The notes under the pieces: model-generated
Database searches by the model: none
Told to the model about the DNA's origin: nothing
The model's input: only the letters and a program-made list of their open reading frames with translations
Made by a program: the position numbers and the translations under genes
Part shown: positions 8,843 to 17,606 of the stretch, in pieces
How positions within the stretch are numbered: the first letter of the stretch is position 1
Layout: each line of letters opens with the position of its first letter
Source of the DNA: Bacillota bacterium
GTDB lineage: Bacteria; Bacillota_I; Bacilli_A; RF39; UBA660
Direction: 5' to 3'
Assembly (NCBI GenBank): GCA_003524085.1
Contig: DOEC01000021.1
Span: 1 to 64,000 of the forward strand
Length of the DNA stretch: 64,000 bases

Positions 8843-9803
8843 ATTTTGTTTTGTAAACACTGTTATAACTGCTTTCAAGTTTGCTGTCTGTGATGTTCAT
8901 TTCGTATTTTTCTCTAAGTGCTACTAGAGCTTTACTTGCAAAACTTGAATCATTTTCTATTTTTTCATTTGCGATTTTAGCTATAACGCTTGTTTTAACT
9001 TTGTCTAGTTCTGGCTTATCTTCTTGTTTAGTCTTATAAACGATGTGGTAACCATATTGTGATTTAACTGGTGTAGTAGAGTACTTTCCAACTTCAAGTT
9101 TAATTGCAGATTCCAAAAAGTTTTTGTCTAAGTTACTTCTATCATTGAAAGTATTTAGTACTCCGCCTTTTTCACTGTTACTTGAGTCATCTGAGTATTC
9201 TTTAGCTAAATCTTCAAATTTTTCACCTTTTTTAAGTTTTTCAATTATTTCTTTAGCTAATTTTAAAGCTTTTTCTTCGGCTGCTTTTTTTTCTGAGTCA
9301 CTCATTTTGTCTGTTGCTTCACTTGCTATTAAGATGTGACTTGCAGTAATGTCTCCAACTACATAGTCTTTATAGTAATCGTTAATTTCTTTATCGGTAA
9401 CTTGTTTTTTTGCATAGTCTTCTGTCCAAGCATTTCTTCTGTAGTTAAGTCTAATGTATTCTTTTAACTCGTCTTCAGTTGAAACACCAAAGTAGTAAGC
9501 CATGTAGCTTTTAAAGTTATCTCCCCATTGTTTTTTGTAAGAATTAAACATATTATCTACATAATCTTGTTCACTATCAGTTTTAGAGTATTCTTTACTT
9601 AATAATTCTGTATCAATAAGATTAACTAAAACTTCAACTCCGTGCTTATCTTTTAACTTTTCGTATAAAGTTTCAGCACTAATGCCTGCGTTATCTTTAA
9701 ATGTAACAACGCTTTGTTTTCCATCACTTAATTTAGCTGTTCCACATCCTGTAGTTAAGCCAAGTACTATAACAAGTAATATAGCTTTTTTAATTTTTTT
9801 CAT
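8841..9803 (-). CDS. prsA: PrsA-like foldase lipoprotein (parvulin peptidyl-prolyl isomerase)
   Basis: A 320-residue protein. An N-terminal lipoprotein signal ends in LTTGC (Cys20), so the mature protein is lipid-anchored outside the membrane. A parvulin domain spans roughly residues 150-250 (ITASHILIA ... FEDLAKEYSDD ... GGVLN ... YGYHIVYKT), flanked by helical chaperone segments. PrsA helps exported proteins fold after Sec translocation. It is a single gene with its own terminator; the adjacent regulator (8517-8757) is broken. Confidence 0.9.
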   Translation of the reverse strand: MKKIKKAILLVIVLGLTTGCGTAKLSDGKQSVVTFKDNAGISAETLYEKLKDKHGVEVLVNLIDTELLSKEYSKTDSEQDYVDNMFNSYKKQWGDNFKSYMAYYFGVSTEDELKEYIRLNYRRNAWTEDYAKKQVTDKEINDYYKDYVVGDITASHILIASEATDKMSDSEKKAAEEKALKLAKEIIEKLKKGEKFEDLAKEYSDDSSNSEKGGVLNTFNDRSNLDKNFLESAIKLEVGKYSTTPVKSQYGYHIVYKTKQEDKPELDKVKTSVIAKIANEKIENDSSFASKALVALREKYEMNITDSKLESSYNSVYKTK

Positions 9804-9925
9804 ATTTATCCCTCCAACACTAACTATTCTAACAAAATTTATTAGAAATTACAAGATTAAGCACTCACACTTTTTAAATATTTGCTTATAATAAAAGTGT
9901 AAAGATAAAAAAGGAGGAATGACTA

Positions 9926-10021
9926 ATGAACTGTTGTTGCAAAAATAACGGAGTAGGAGGAGCAGCATTCGCTTTAGTATTATTCATTTTATTAGTAATC
10001 ATACTAGGTGCATTTATCTAG
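9926..10021 (+). CDS. YjcZ-like small sporulation peptide (first copy)
   Basis: A 31-residue peptide: MNCCCKNNGVGGAA followed by a hydrophobic segment FALVLFILLVIILGAFI. The pattern of a short Gly-rich head and a C-terminal FxLxxFILLxIxGAxF membrane helix matches the YjcZ/YrkE-type small spore peptides of Bacillota. An AAGGAGG ribosome site lies about nine bases upstream. The Cys-rich head is shared with the next gene, so the two look like a tandem duplication. Confidence 0.75.
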   Translation: MNCCCKNNGVGGAAFALVLFILLVIILGAFI

Positions 10022-10040
10022 TTTAGGGGAGGTGTTATTT

Positions 10041-10157
10041 ATGAATAATTGTTGTAATGTAAATCCATGTGGAGGAAATTATGGTAATAGTTTCTTTATA
10101 ATATTAATTCTATTTATACTTTTAGCTATAATATTTGGTGCATTTGTAGGTTGGTAA
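10041..10157 (+). CDS. YjcZ-like small sporulation peptide (second copy)
   Basis: A 38-residue peptide: MNNCCNVNPCGGNYGNS then FFIILILFILLAIIFGAFVGW, the same head-plus-helix plan as the gene 20 bases upstream. GGGGAGG precedes the ATG. Both are probably one transcript, ended by the hairpin at 10171-10200. Known relatives are made during sporulation and lie in spore membranes or coats; that role is inferred here. Confidence 0.75.
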   Translation: MNNCCNVNPCGGNYGNSFFIILILFILLAIIFGAFVGW

Positions 10158-10170
10158 CCTATAATGTGAT

Positions 10171-10200
10171 AAAAAGGTACTTCAACGTATCTTTTTCTTT
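10171..10200 (+). terminator. Terminator of the YjcZ-like pair
   Basis: AAAAAGGTAC pairs with GTATCTTTTT (one G-T pair) around TTCAAC, running into a T-rich tail. Confidence 0.75.
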
Positions 10201-10250
10201 ACATTAAAAGACTTGTATGGTATTATATTAACCATTAAGTAGGTGGAAGT

Positions 10251-11159
10251 ATGTATAATTATTATATTAAGTTACTGGGCTATCCTGATGTGCCTGAGTT
10301 TTTAAAAAAGTATCTTACTGTGCCATCACTTGTGAGATTAAAAGGCATAGGTTACTTTTGTGGAATGGATTATGCGTCAAAGGATGTTTATGATTTTAAA
10401 GGTTATATTAGTAGGTATATGCATTCTTTAAGTACAGCACTTTTGGTATACAAGTTAACTAGTGATAAAACGTATACACTTCAAGCTTTATTTCATGATG
10501 TGTCTACACCTGTATTTTCTCATGTGATAGATTATATGAATAAGGATTATTTTTATCAAGAGAGTACTGAAGAGTTTACTGAGTTTATTTTAAAAAATGA
10601 TAAAGTACTTCTTAGATATTTAGAGATGGACAATGTTAAAGTAGAAGATTTAATTAATTATAAGTCTTCAAGTATAGTGGACAATAAAAGGCCTAAAATG
10701 TGTGCGGATAGGTTAGACGGGATAATATTAAATGGGTCATATTGGACTAAGACACTTACTAAAAGAGACATATTTTATATACTTAGAGATACAGAAGTTT
10801 ATTTAAATGAATGTCACGAACTAGAGATAGGTTTTAAAACAGAAGAAGTACTTAACAAAGTAGTGTTAACAAATGATTTGATTGATAAAGAGATGCACTC
10901 TAGTTATGATACATATATGATGGAGTTACTCGCTAGTATTACTAGGTATTTAATAGATAAAAGGTATATTGGGTATGAAGACTTGTATTTCTATACTGAA
11001 AGAGAACTTTTTAAAAGAATGTGTAAAATAAATGATAAGACTTTACAGAGTAAAATGTACGAATTTAGACATATTTTAAAGAGTGATATACCTTGTGTTA
11101 TGAGTGAAAATATAAAAGTGAGAAAGGTTAGTCCAATTCTAAATGGGCAAAGGAGATGA
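10251..11159 (+). CDS. HD-superfamily phosphohydrolase (dGTPase/SAMHD1-like fold)
   Basis: A 302-residue protein. RYMHSLSTALL supplies the first His, LFHDVSTPVFSHVIDY the HD pair and the following helix, and CADRLDGI the later Asp, which is the layout of dNTP triphosphohydrolase-like HD proteins. The substrate is unknown. A TAGGTGG ribosome site precedes the ATG. It overlaps or abuts the next gene (11165), with which it probably forms an operon. Confidence 0.75.
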   Translation: MYNYYIKLLGYPDVPEFLKKYLTVPSLVRLKGIGYFCGMDYASKDVYDFKGYISRYMHSLSTALLVYKLTSDKTYTLQALFHDVSTPVFSHVIDYMNKDYFYQESTEEFTEFILKNDKVLLRYLEMDNVKVEDLINYKSSSIVDNKRPKMCADRLDGIILNGSYWTKTLTKRDIFYILRDTEVYLNECHELEIGFKTEEVLNKVVLTNDLIDKEMHSSYDTYMMELLASITRYLIDKRYIGYEDLYFYTERELFKRMCKINDKTLQSKMYEFRHILKSDIPCVMSENIKVRKVSPILNGQRR

Positions 11160-11164
11160 TAGTA

Positions 11165-11686
11165 ATGATTAAAAATAAAGTGTTTATAGTTGAAATTAAT
11201 ACTCTTAGCAAGAGAATTGTAAAAATTATACCTGCACTAGGTAGGCCAATTGTGATAAATAATAAAGAAAATAAAGTGTCAACTTTACTTTATACTGATG
11301 GGATTATTTTAGATACTAAGACTAGGTCTTATTCTGTAAGGGAATACAAATATAAGGAGGAAGTAATTAAGGGAGATTTAATACTTGATGTTACTGAGGT
11401 TAAAATAGAAGATCCTACATTTATTTTAGAAGTAACTTTAAAGAATACTTGGCTTGAAGGGAAACACGTAAGTGGTTACTTTGATGTAGTAGATGATACT
11501 TCTATTTATATAGTAAATCCTAATGATAAGGAAGCTTTAAGAAAAGCTAAGGCTACTATTAATCATATGAAAACTGATGTTAATGATATTCAAAGTATAC
11601 TTGAGTTAATTATGTATAAAGATGATACTTATGCTAGCTATTATGAAATTAATAAAAATGTTTACAGTTTAAAGAAGTTAATATAA
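11165..11686 (+). CDS. Hypothetical protein, 173 aa
   Basis: Not recognised. A beta-rich N-terminal half (MIKNKVFIVEIN ... GRPIVINN) and a helical C-terminus; no signal peptide or membrane helix. The ATG at 11165 is chosen because AGGAG ends nine bases upstream, whereas the in-frame ATG at 11156 touches the ribosome site. It starts just after the HD gene, so the two are likely cotranscribed. Confidence 0.6.
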   Translation: MIKNKVFIVEINTLSKRIVKIIPALGRPIVINNKENKVSTLLYTDGIILDTKTRSYSVREYKYKEEVIKGDLILDVTEVKIEDPTFILEVTLKNTWLEGKHVSGYFDVVDDTSIYIVNPNDKEALRKAKATINHMKTDVNDIQSILELIMYKDDTYASYYEINKNVYSLKKLI

Positions 11687-11754
11687 AGTTAGTGTTGAAG
11701 AGAATGCTTATTAATGATAAAATGATATTAGAACAAAAAAGGTAAGTGATTTAA

Positions 11755-12618
11755 ATGGAATATGTTATAGTAATAGCAGTAATAGTTTTAATTGGAATTA
11801 TATGTTGGGGCATTTATGAAAATAATCATGTTATTGTAACTAATTATGAATTAGATTCAAAAAGAGTACCAAGAGATATGAAAGGGTTAAAGATTGTTCA
11901 GTTAAGTGACTTACATAATATTAGGAATGAAGAGTTAAGAGCGAGTATACTTTATAAAGTGAAATGTATAGAACCTGATTTAATTGTGTTTACTGGAGAT
12001 ATGTTAGATAAATATAGACCCAATGTTAAGATAGCTTTAGATTTTATGCAGAAACTTAGTAATATAGCTCCTACTTATTATACTTTTGGAAATCACGATT
12101 ATAAGGCTAAAGATAGATTGCATTTATTTAATAGTCTCTATGATTTTAATGAAAATATAGCAAGTAATAATGTTTTTGTATTTAAACACAAAAGACAGAG
12201 AATGAATATAATTGCACTAGAAGACCCTGTTAAAGCGCAGAGATATAATAAAATATATGGGCTACCTAAACAGTCTAATAAAGAGATAGTTAATGAGGCA
12301 CTTGAAGAGTTAAAGTATAATCATAGAAATTTTACTATACTTATTTCACATAGACCTGACTTTTATAAGGAATATGATAGAAAAAATATAGATTTGGTGT
12401 TTACAGGACATGCTCATGGGGGACAATTTAATATTCCACCATTCGGTCCACTTTATGCACCAGGGCAGGGAATACTACCAAAATATGCTGGTGGAATGTA
12501 TGATTTAAAACATACTAAAATGATAGTAAATCGTGGCATAGGTAACAGCGCTTTTCCATTTAGATTAAATAATAGACCTGAAATTGTTGTGGTTACTTTA
12601 AAAAACAGTTATTACTAG
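11755..12618 (+). CDS. Membrane-anchored metallophosphoesterase (YkuE/YaeI-like)
   Basis: A 287-residue protein. One N-terminal transmembrane helix (residues ~2-22) is followed by a calcineurin-type phosphoesterase: QLSDLHN, FTGDMLD, GNHDY, ISHRPDF and FTGHAHGGQ, containing all metal and catalytic positions. The family includes lipid or cell-wall-linked phosphodiesterases on the membrane; the substrate here is not known. AAGGTAAGTG precedes the start. Transcription then meets the ncRNA region at 12642. Confidence 0.88.
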   Translation: MEYVIVIAVIVLIGIICWGIYENNHVIVTNYELDSKRVPRDMKGLKIVQLSDLHNIRNEELRASILYKVKCIEPDLIVFTGDMLDKYRPNVKIALDFMQKLSNIAPTYYTFGNHDYKAKDRLHLFNSLYDFNENIASNNVFVFKHKRQRMNIIALEDPVKAQRYNKIYGLPKQSNKEIVNEALEELKYNHRNFTILISHRPDFYKEYDRKNIDLVFTGHAHGGQFNIPPFGPLYAPGQGILPKYAGGMYDLKHTKMIVNRGIGNSAFPFRLNNRPEIVVVTLKNSYY

Positions 12619-12641
12619 ATTGACTGATTTTATAAAAAGTC

Positions 12642-12670
12642 TTGCATAAATTATTAAAATATTGTATACT
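12642..12670 (+). promoter_or_regulatory. SigA-type promoter of ncRNA copy 1
   Basis: TTGCAT (12642-12647), a 17-base spacer and TATACT (12665-12670), placing a start near 12677, a few bases before the pairing 5' end of the RNA. Confidence 0.75.
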
Positions 12671-12676
12671 ATTTAA

Positions 12677-12968
12677 TGAAAGGAACGTTCATTGATTGAA
12701 TGTAAGCCTTTTTATAGCTTAACACTTATCTTTATTACTAAAGATAGGTGTCTTTTTTTCTTACTTTTTTGTAAGAAAAAGATAACCCCTTTGATAAGGG
12801 TCTCTAAGAGAGCTCTTATCACGTTATCACCTCCTCACCCCAGCTTTCCCTGAGAGAGCTAAGGTGAAAAGGCAGTCACCCAATGTAAGCGTTCCTTGTT
12901 TTGTAGTCTAACATATAAGTTTATGTATGTCAAATAGGCCCAATTTTTAAAATTGAGGCCTGTTTTTG
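12677..12968 (+). ncRNA. Structured non-coding RNA, copy 1 (family not recognised)
   Basis: About 290 nt with its own promoter and terminator, no usable reading frame, and extensive pairing. AAGGAACG (12680-12687) pairs with CGTTCCTT (12890-12897), closing a multibranch structure. Inside are a strong hairpin at 12722-12751 followed by a T-run, a TCTTAC/GTAAGA hairpin, a GATAAC...GTTATC arm containing CCCTTTGATAAGGG, and a CACCT...AGGTG arm. The 3' end is TTGTTTTGTAGTCTAAC and then a GGCC...GGCC-type terminator (12938-12968). A second copy lies at 20670-20944. The SRP RNA, tmRNA and RNase P signatures are not present; 6S RNA cannot be excluded. Confidence 0.65.
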
Positions 12969-13147
12969 TCAAAACTTATAGGAGTTTTTTCAAAAAACGC
13001 TTTTAATTTATAAAATCTGTAAAGAAAAGTTTTTGTAAAAAGATTAAAAAATGTTCAATTACTAAAATATAGCTTGTTTATATCTTTCATAATTGATGTT
13101 AAACTAAATTTAAGGTATAATATTAGATGTACAGAAAGAGGTGCTTT

Positions 13148-14455
13148 ATGTTTGATAATTTAAGTGAAAAATTAGATGGTATTATATCAAAGGTAAAAGG
13201 TTATGGTACTATTACAGAAGATAATATAAGTGAAATGGTAAGAGAGGTGCGTTTAGCACTTTTAGAAGCTGATGTAAACTATAAAATAGTTGGAGAATTT
13301 GTAAATAAGGTAAAGGAAAGTGTAATAGGAGAAAATGTTACAAAAAGTTTAAAACCTGGAGAAGTATTTGTAAGCATTTTAAGGCGTGAACTTGTAGAAC
13401 TTTTAGGAAGTGATGAAAGTCCATTAATCATGAATAATGATATGACTATAGTTTTAATGTGTGGTTTACAAGGAAGTGGTAAAACAACTACTACAGGAAA
13501 ACTAGGTAATTTGGTTAGAAAGAAGTTTAATAAGAAACCTATGTTTATAGCTTGTGATGTTTATCGTCCAGCTGCAATTGAACAATTAAAAACTCTTGGA
13601 AAAAGTTTAAATATTGAAGTGTATGATGAAGGAAAGGGTAATCCAGAAGAAATATCAAAACGTGGGATAGAATACGCTAAAAGTAAAGGATACGACTATG
13701 TTCTTATAGATACAGCGGGGCGTTTACAACTTGATGAAGTTTTGATGGAAGAACTTGTTAATATTAATAATGAAGTTCACGCGAATGAAATACTACTAGT
13801 AATAGATGCGATGATGGGGCAAGATGCGATTAACGTGATAACTGGATTTAATGAAAAACTACCACTTACTGGTTGTATATTGACAAAGATGGATGGTGAT
13901 ACAAAGGGTGGTGTGGCTCTTAGTTTAAGACATCTTACAAATATTCCTATTAAATATATAGGTGACTCTGAAAAGTTAGATGGATTAAGTGAATTTGTTC
14001 CTTCTAGAATAGCTGATAGGATACTAGGCTATGGTGATATTCTTAGTATTGCAGAAAAAGCTAGTTCTGTTATAGATGAGGAGGAAGCTAGGAATGCTGC
14101 TAAAAAAATGAAAAAGGGTAATTTTGATTTAGAGGACTTTTTATCTCAGTTAAAACAAATTAAGAAATTAGGCCCACTTGAAAACATTTTAAAATTACTT
14201 CCAGGAGCAAGAAAGATGGGGCTTAATAATATTAGTATAGACCCTAAAGTAATGGCTAGAATAGAAGCAATAATACTTTCTATGACACCTTATGAAAGAA
14301 CACATCCTGAGGTGTTAAAAGCAAGTAGAAAGCAAAGAATAGCAAAGGGAAGTGCAACAAGCGTGCAAGAAGTAAATAAGCTTCTTACTCAGTTTGAAGA
14401 AATGAAAAAGATGATGAAACAATTATCAAATGGAAATATGAAGATGCCATTTTAG
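13148..14455 (+). CDS. ffh: Signal recognition particle protein Ffh
   Basis: A 435-residue protein. N domain, then an SRP GTPase with P-loop GLQGSGKTTT (~residue 105), DVYRPAAIEQL, DTAGRLQ and TKMDGDTKGG; the M domain begins near 315 (DFLSQLKQIKKLG, LLPGARKMG) and ends in a Met-rich tail. It binds signal peptides and the SRP RNA and pairs with FtsY. The start is set at ATG 13148 (MFDNLSEKL, the family's usual beginning) with AAAGAGGTG upstream. The SRP RNA itself was not found in this window. Confidence 0.96.
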   Translation: MFDNLSEKLDGIISKVKGYGTITEDNISEMVREVRLALLEADVNYKIVGEFVNKVKESVIGENVTKSLKPGEVFVSILRRELVELLGSDESPLIMNNDMTIVLMCGLQGSGKTTTTGKLGNLVRKKFNKKPMFIACDVYRPAAIEQLKTLGKSLNIEVYDEGKGNPEEISKRGIEYAKSKGYDYVLIDTAGRLQLDEVLMEELVNINNEVHANEILLVIDAMMGQDAINVITGFNEKLPLTGCILTKMDGDTKGGVALSLRHLTNIPIKYIGDSEKLDGLSEFVPSRIADRILGYGDILSIAEKASSVIDEEEARNAAKKMKKGNFDLEDFLSQLKQIKKLGPLENILKLLPGARKMGLNNISIDPKVMARIEAIILSMTPYERTHPEVLKASRKQRIAKGSATSVQEVNKLLTQFEEMKKMMKQLSNGNMKMPF

Positions 14456-14468
14456 GAGGCTTTATAAA

Positions 14469-14975
14469 ATGCTAAATGAAGTATTATTAAAAATGAAAGA
14501 TATAGAATATGGTTATCTTTATCAAGGTAAAGATATATCAGAAACTGAAGACTTAGCAAAATATTACACACTTAATAGTCCTGAAAAGACTATTAAAGAT
14601 AAAATGGGAGTTTGTTGGGATCAAGTAGAGTTAGAAAGAAAATATTTTAATGAGTTAAATGTTAAAACTAAGTCTTACTTTATATGTAATTATGATGGAT
14701 CTTTTTTTCCAACACATACATTTTTAGTTGTGTTTATAAATAATAAATATTATTACTTTGAAAATGCTTGGATGCCATATAAAGGAGTAGAAGAATTTAA
14801 TAGTTTAAGAGAGTTATTAAAAGAAGTTGTATCAAGATTTAATAAGATGTGTATAGACAAGTATAACTTAAAAGAAAGTGATACTGTAATTTATGAATAT
14901 GATATGCCAAAATTTAATATAAGCGGAAAAGATTTTTTTACTCATTGTGAAAATGGAACAAAGATTAGTATTTAG
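14469..14975 (+). CDS. Transglutaminase-like cysteine protein
   Basis: A 168-residue protein. GVCWDQ (Cys), PTHTFLV (His) and YFENAW (Asn/Glu) sit in the order and spacing of the transglutaminase-like Cys-His-Asp/Asn fold, so an amidase/protease or transglutaminase-type chemistry is plausible. No signal peptide. An AGGAGG site 13 bases after the ffh stop suggests read-through from ffh. Substrate unknown. Confidence 0.7.
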   Translation: MLNEVLLKMKDIEYGYLYQGKDISETEDLAKYYTLNSPEKTIKDKMGVCWDQVELERKYFNELNVKTKSYFICNYDGSFFPTHTFLVVFINNKYYYFENAWMPYKGVEEFNSLRELLKEVVSRFNKMCIDKYNLKESDTVIYEYDMPKFNISGKDFFTHCENGTKISI

Positions 14976-15036
14976 GTAGACACCCATACAAAAAAGATAA
15001 CCTTACATATGATATTATTGTAAGGAGTGAAGAAAA

Positions 15037-15348
15037 GTGTATCAAAATACTGGGATGTATGCTAATTATGAAGTTGAGACAAATAAGGAAACATACAAAG
15101 AAACAAAAAGTAATTACACAGATATGTCAAGCGCATCTATAGCTGGAATGGTAACACCACCAGTTTACGAGTGTCCACAAGAAAGGGTTATTCATAGAGA
15201 GATACTTCATGAAGTACCACATGTTTGTCCAATTAATACTAGAATAATTAATCATCATATTTATAGACATACTTATAGTCCTTGTTATACATGTTGTGAA
15301 GAAAATGAAGTTTGCAATGTTAATGAGGGATGCTGTAACAAATTTTAA
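15037..15348 (+). CDS. CotD-like spore coat protein
   Basis: A 103-residue protein starting at GTG with AAGGAG nine bases upstream. The C-terminal half is rich in His, Cys, Pro and Tyr: EVPHVCPINTRIINHHIYRH then TYSPCYTCCEEN. This resembles the His-rich core of CotD-family inner coat proteins. It has no signal peptide. A monocistronic unit ended by the hairpin at 15351. A sporulation role is inferred from family likeness and from the other spore genes here. Confidence 0.7.
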   Translation: MYQNTGMYANYEVETNKETYKETKSNYTDMSSASIAGMVTPPVYECPQERVIHREILHEVPHVCPINTRIINHHIYRHTYSPCYTCCEENEVCNVNEGCCNKF

Positions 15349-15350
15349 AG

Positions 15351-15376
15351 TTGAGGTGAGTCCTCAATTTTTTTTT
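15351..15376 (+). terminator. Terminator of the CotD-like gene
   Basis: TTGAGG and CCTCAA pair around GTGAGT, followed by a run of T. Confidence 0.85.
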
Positions 15377-15446
15377 GGAAAAATATTTTATGTTTTTATT
15401 GTTAATTTTTATTTTATATATTATAATGTTTACAACTGGAGGATGT

Positions 15447-16544
15447 ATGAAAAAAATAGTTAAATTAATGTTAGGCGTTTTATTCTTTTTAATCGTTTTT
15501 CTTCTGGTATTTGTTTTATTTTTAAGAGCGCCTATAATAAAAGATGATTATCAGGTAGGTAAGTGGTACAAAGTACTTTTAGATGGAGTTAAGGATAATA
15601 AAGGAAATGATTATTATTTTCTAATTAAAAAGGGTAGAGAAAATAAAGTAATAATAAACTTTTATGGTGGAGGATTATCAATTAATAATGAAACCGCGCT
15701 TAATAGGAAAAGTTATTATATTGATAATATTAAATATGAAGAATTAAATCATTTAGTAGGGATATCTAAAGATGATAAGGATAACCCATTTAATGACTAT
15801 ACTTTTATAAATATTCCCTATGTTACAGGGGACTTTCATATAGGAATGAACAGTGAAAATAAACTATTAAAGCAAGATGGATATATTAGATTTATAATGA
15901 TAATGGATAAAGTTAAAGAATATATAGATAATCCAGAAGTATTGTTAGTAACTGGTTATTCAGCAGGTGGGTTTGCTTCTTCAATTCTATCTCATACTAT
16001 ATTTAATGATTACTTTAAAGATGTTCAAAATAAAAATGTTTTAGTGGATGCTTCACTTTTAATTAGTGATGAGTGGGAGCATATCTTGAAAGATGTTTGG
16101 AAGAGTCCAGAGTTTATAACTAGTAGAATTAAAACTAATAATATAGTACTTGATAATTTAAAGTATTTAAGTGAAAATAATAAAGATGTAAAAATAATGT
16201 ATGTTAGTTCATTAAGAGATAAAACTCTTATAAAGTATCAAAATTATTTAGATAATAAGGAGTTTTCTTCTAATGTGAGTTTAGGTAAAACGTTTCAGAA
16301 TAATTTGGAAGTAATGGTTAATGAGTTATTATTTTTACCAAACACTTCTGTTTATATATGGAGTGATGTAGTAGGTGATGACTTATTAACAACACATACA
16401 ATTACAATGATAGATTTTGTTAATAAGAAATATAACGGAATAAAAATATCTGATTATATTGTTAATGTAATAAATGGTGATAATAAAAGTTATGGAATGG
16501 ATTTGTTTATGGAGAGTAAAAGAAATGAAAGAAAAGGTATATAA
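15447..16544 (+). CDS. Membrane-anchored pectin-acetylesterase/Notum-like hydrolase
   Basis: A 365-residue protein with an N-terminal transmembrane segment (~residues 5-27) and an alpha/beta-hydrolase-like domain outside the membrane. INFYGGGLS corresponds to the oxyanion-loop GGGW region, INIPYVTGDFHIG to the YCDGD region, and VTGYSAGGFA contains the nucleophile Ser; a TTHTI His lies near the C-terminus. This matches the pectinacetylesterase/Notum family. Likely a deacylase of glycans or lipids; the substrate is unknown. ATG 15447 has TGGAGG just upstream and gives a clean signal anchor; the ORF's upstream ATG at 15375 follows the terminator directly. Confidence 0.75.
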   Translation: MKKIVKLMLGVLFFLIVFLLVFVLFLRAPIIKDDYQVGKWYKVLLDGVKDNKGNDYYFLIKKGRENKVIINFYGGGLSINNETALNRKSYYIDNIKYEELNHLVGISKDDKDNPFNDYTFINIPYVTGDFHIGMNSENKLLKQDGYIRFIMIMDKVKEYIDNPEVLLVTGYSAGGFASSILSHTIFNDYFKDVQNKNVLVDASLLISDEWEHILKDVWKSPEFITSRIKTNNIVLDNLKYLSENNKDVKIMYVSSLRDKTLIKYQNYLDNKEFSSNVSLGKTFQNNLEVMVNELLFLPNTSVYIWSDVVGDDLLTTHTITMIDFVNKKYNGIKISDYIVNVINGDNKSYGMDLFMESKRNERKGI

Positions 16545-16557
16545 TTAATTAAGTAAC

Positions 16558-17001
16558 ATGAAAATTGATTATGAAGTTGTAAACCATGAAGCAGCTACTA
16601 CAACTTTGTTAGCTGATAAATATATTGAAGGTAAAATTGGTGTTAGATCTAAGTCTATGTTTATGTCTGATAAAAAGAAAAGAAGGTCTATTTATACTAG
16701 ATGATAATAAAAGATTAGATATTAAAAAATTAAGTGAACAAATAAATGAGAAAGGTTTAAGACTAGGAAGTGAGGAAAATTTATTTGAAAAAATGAATTT
16801 GAAATTTGGTGTAGTGTCACTTTTTGGTTTGTTAAAAAATAAGGATAAAGATATAAAGGTGTATATTGATAAGGAATTACTTAATGAAGATATCATAACT
16901 TTTATCATAATGATAATACTGCTACTGTATTTATTAAAATAAAGGATATGTTTAAATTTATTGATAATTTGGGTTTTACTTATGAAATAATTGATATGTG
17001 A
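16558..17001 (+). pseudogene. Prolyl-tRNA editing protein (ProX/PrdX, YbaK-like), two frameshifts
   Basis: Three frames join into one YbaK/ProX domain: VVNHEAATTTLLADKYIEGK with SKSMFMSDKKK (16558 on); then LFILDDNKRLDIKKL ... GVVSLFGLLKNKDKDI ... EDIITF; then YHNDNTATVFIKIKDMFKFI to the stop at 17001. The KNLFL-like, SEENL, VSLFGLL and HxNDNTATV motifs are all there. Intact relatives hydrolyse mischarged Ala- or Cys-tRNA(Pro). Two indels break this copy. An intact ORF at 16625-16942 is only its middle segment. Confidence 0.8.
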
Positions 17002-17084
17002 GATTTATTTAACATTTTGTAAAATAATAATAATATTTAATTGAAAACATTGCTTTACTATGATAAAATTAAAGCGGTGATGAT

Positions 17085-17567
17085 ATGAAACAAAAACCTT
17101 TAAAAAATTATATAGGGCTAGGTGTGTTGTTTTTATTAGTTATAGTTCTTTTGTTTTACTTAAAATCTTGGTCAGATACTTATAAAAAGGAAAAGTATAG
17201 TAAGAGTTATTTAACGGATAAAGTAGAAGAAGTAAAACTAAGTGAGTTAGAAGTATCAACTAAAGAAATGAATGATGTACTGCTTTTAGTAACTACTACT
17301 GGTAGTAAGAAAGTTTATAAACAAGAAGAAAAGATATATGAATATATGAAGAAACAAAATTTAATAAGTAAATTTATATATTTGGATATAACAAATGAGA
17401 AAGATTATACTAGTAAGTTAAATAATATATATGGTAATATTGAAATAAGTGAAGTACCACTACTGATATACATTAAAAATGGTAATGCAATAAAAGTGAT
17501 TAATAGTGATAATGGAGAAATTAAAGTGGAACTTATTACACAAATAATAAACGAGTATGAATTATAA
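17085..17567 (+). CDS. Membrane-anchored thioredoxin-fold protein lacking CXXC
   Basis: A 160-residue protein with one N-terminal transmembrane helix (residues ~9-27). The remainder looks like a thioredoxin fold: NDVLLLVTTTG ..., FIYLDITNE, and EVPLLIYIKNG, with a cis-Pro in place. The position of the CXXC motif holds TTGSKK, so no redox activity is expected. A binding or scaffold role is possible. AAAGCGGTGA precedes the ATG. Confidence 0.65.
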   Translation: MKQKPLKNYIGLGVLFLLVIVLLFYLKSWSDTYKKEKYSKSYLTDKVEEVKLSELEVSTKEMNDVLLLVTTTGSKKVYKQEEKIYEYMKKQNLISKFIYLDITNEKDYTSKLNNIYGNIEISEVPLLIYIKNGNAIKVINSDNGEIKVELITQIINEYEL

Positions 17568-17603
17568 TACTCGTTTTTATATCTAAAGAAAAAATCCCAT
17601 AAG
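17548..17603. terminator. Convergent terminator region
   Basis: ACGAGTAT and ATACTCGT pair (17548-17573) with T's after, ending the thioredoxin-fold gene; AATCCC/GGGATT (17591-17606) forms a second small hairpin that can end the minus-strand gene. Confidence 0.65.
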
Positions 17604-17606
17604 GGA

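Noticed and set aside
9860..9880. CIRCE-like GCACTC element before the YjcZ pair
   Set aside because: Only one half of the inverted repeat is visible.
12677..12968. SRP RNA next to ffh
   Set aside because: The conserved helix-8 motif (AGG...GGAA...AGCAG) is not present in either copy, so proximity to ffh alone was not enough.
16625..16942. Independent 105-aa gene
   Set aside because: It is the middle reading frame of the broken ProX/YbaK gene.
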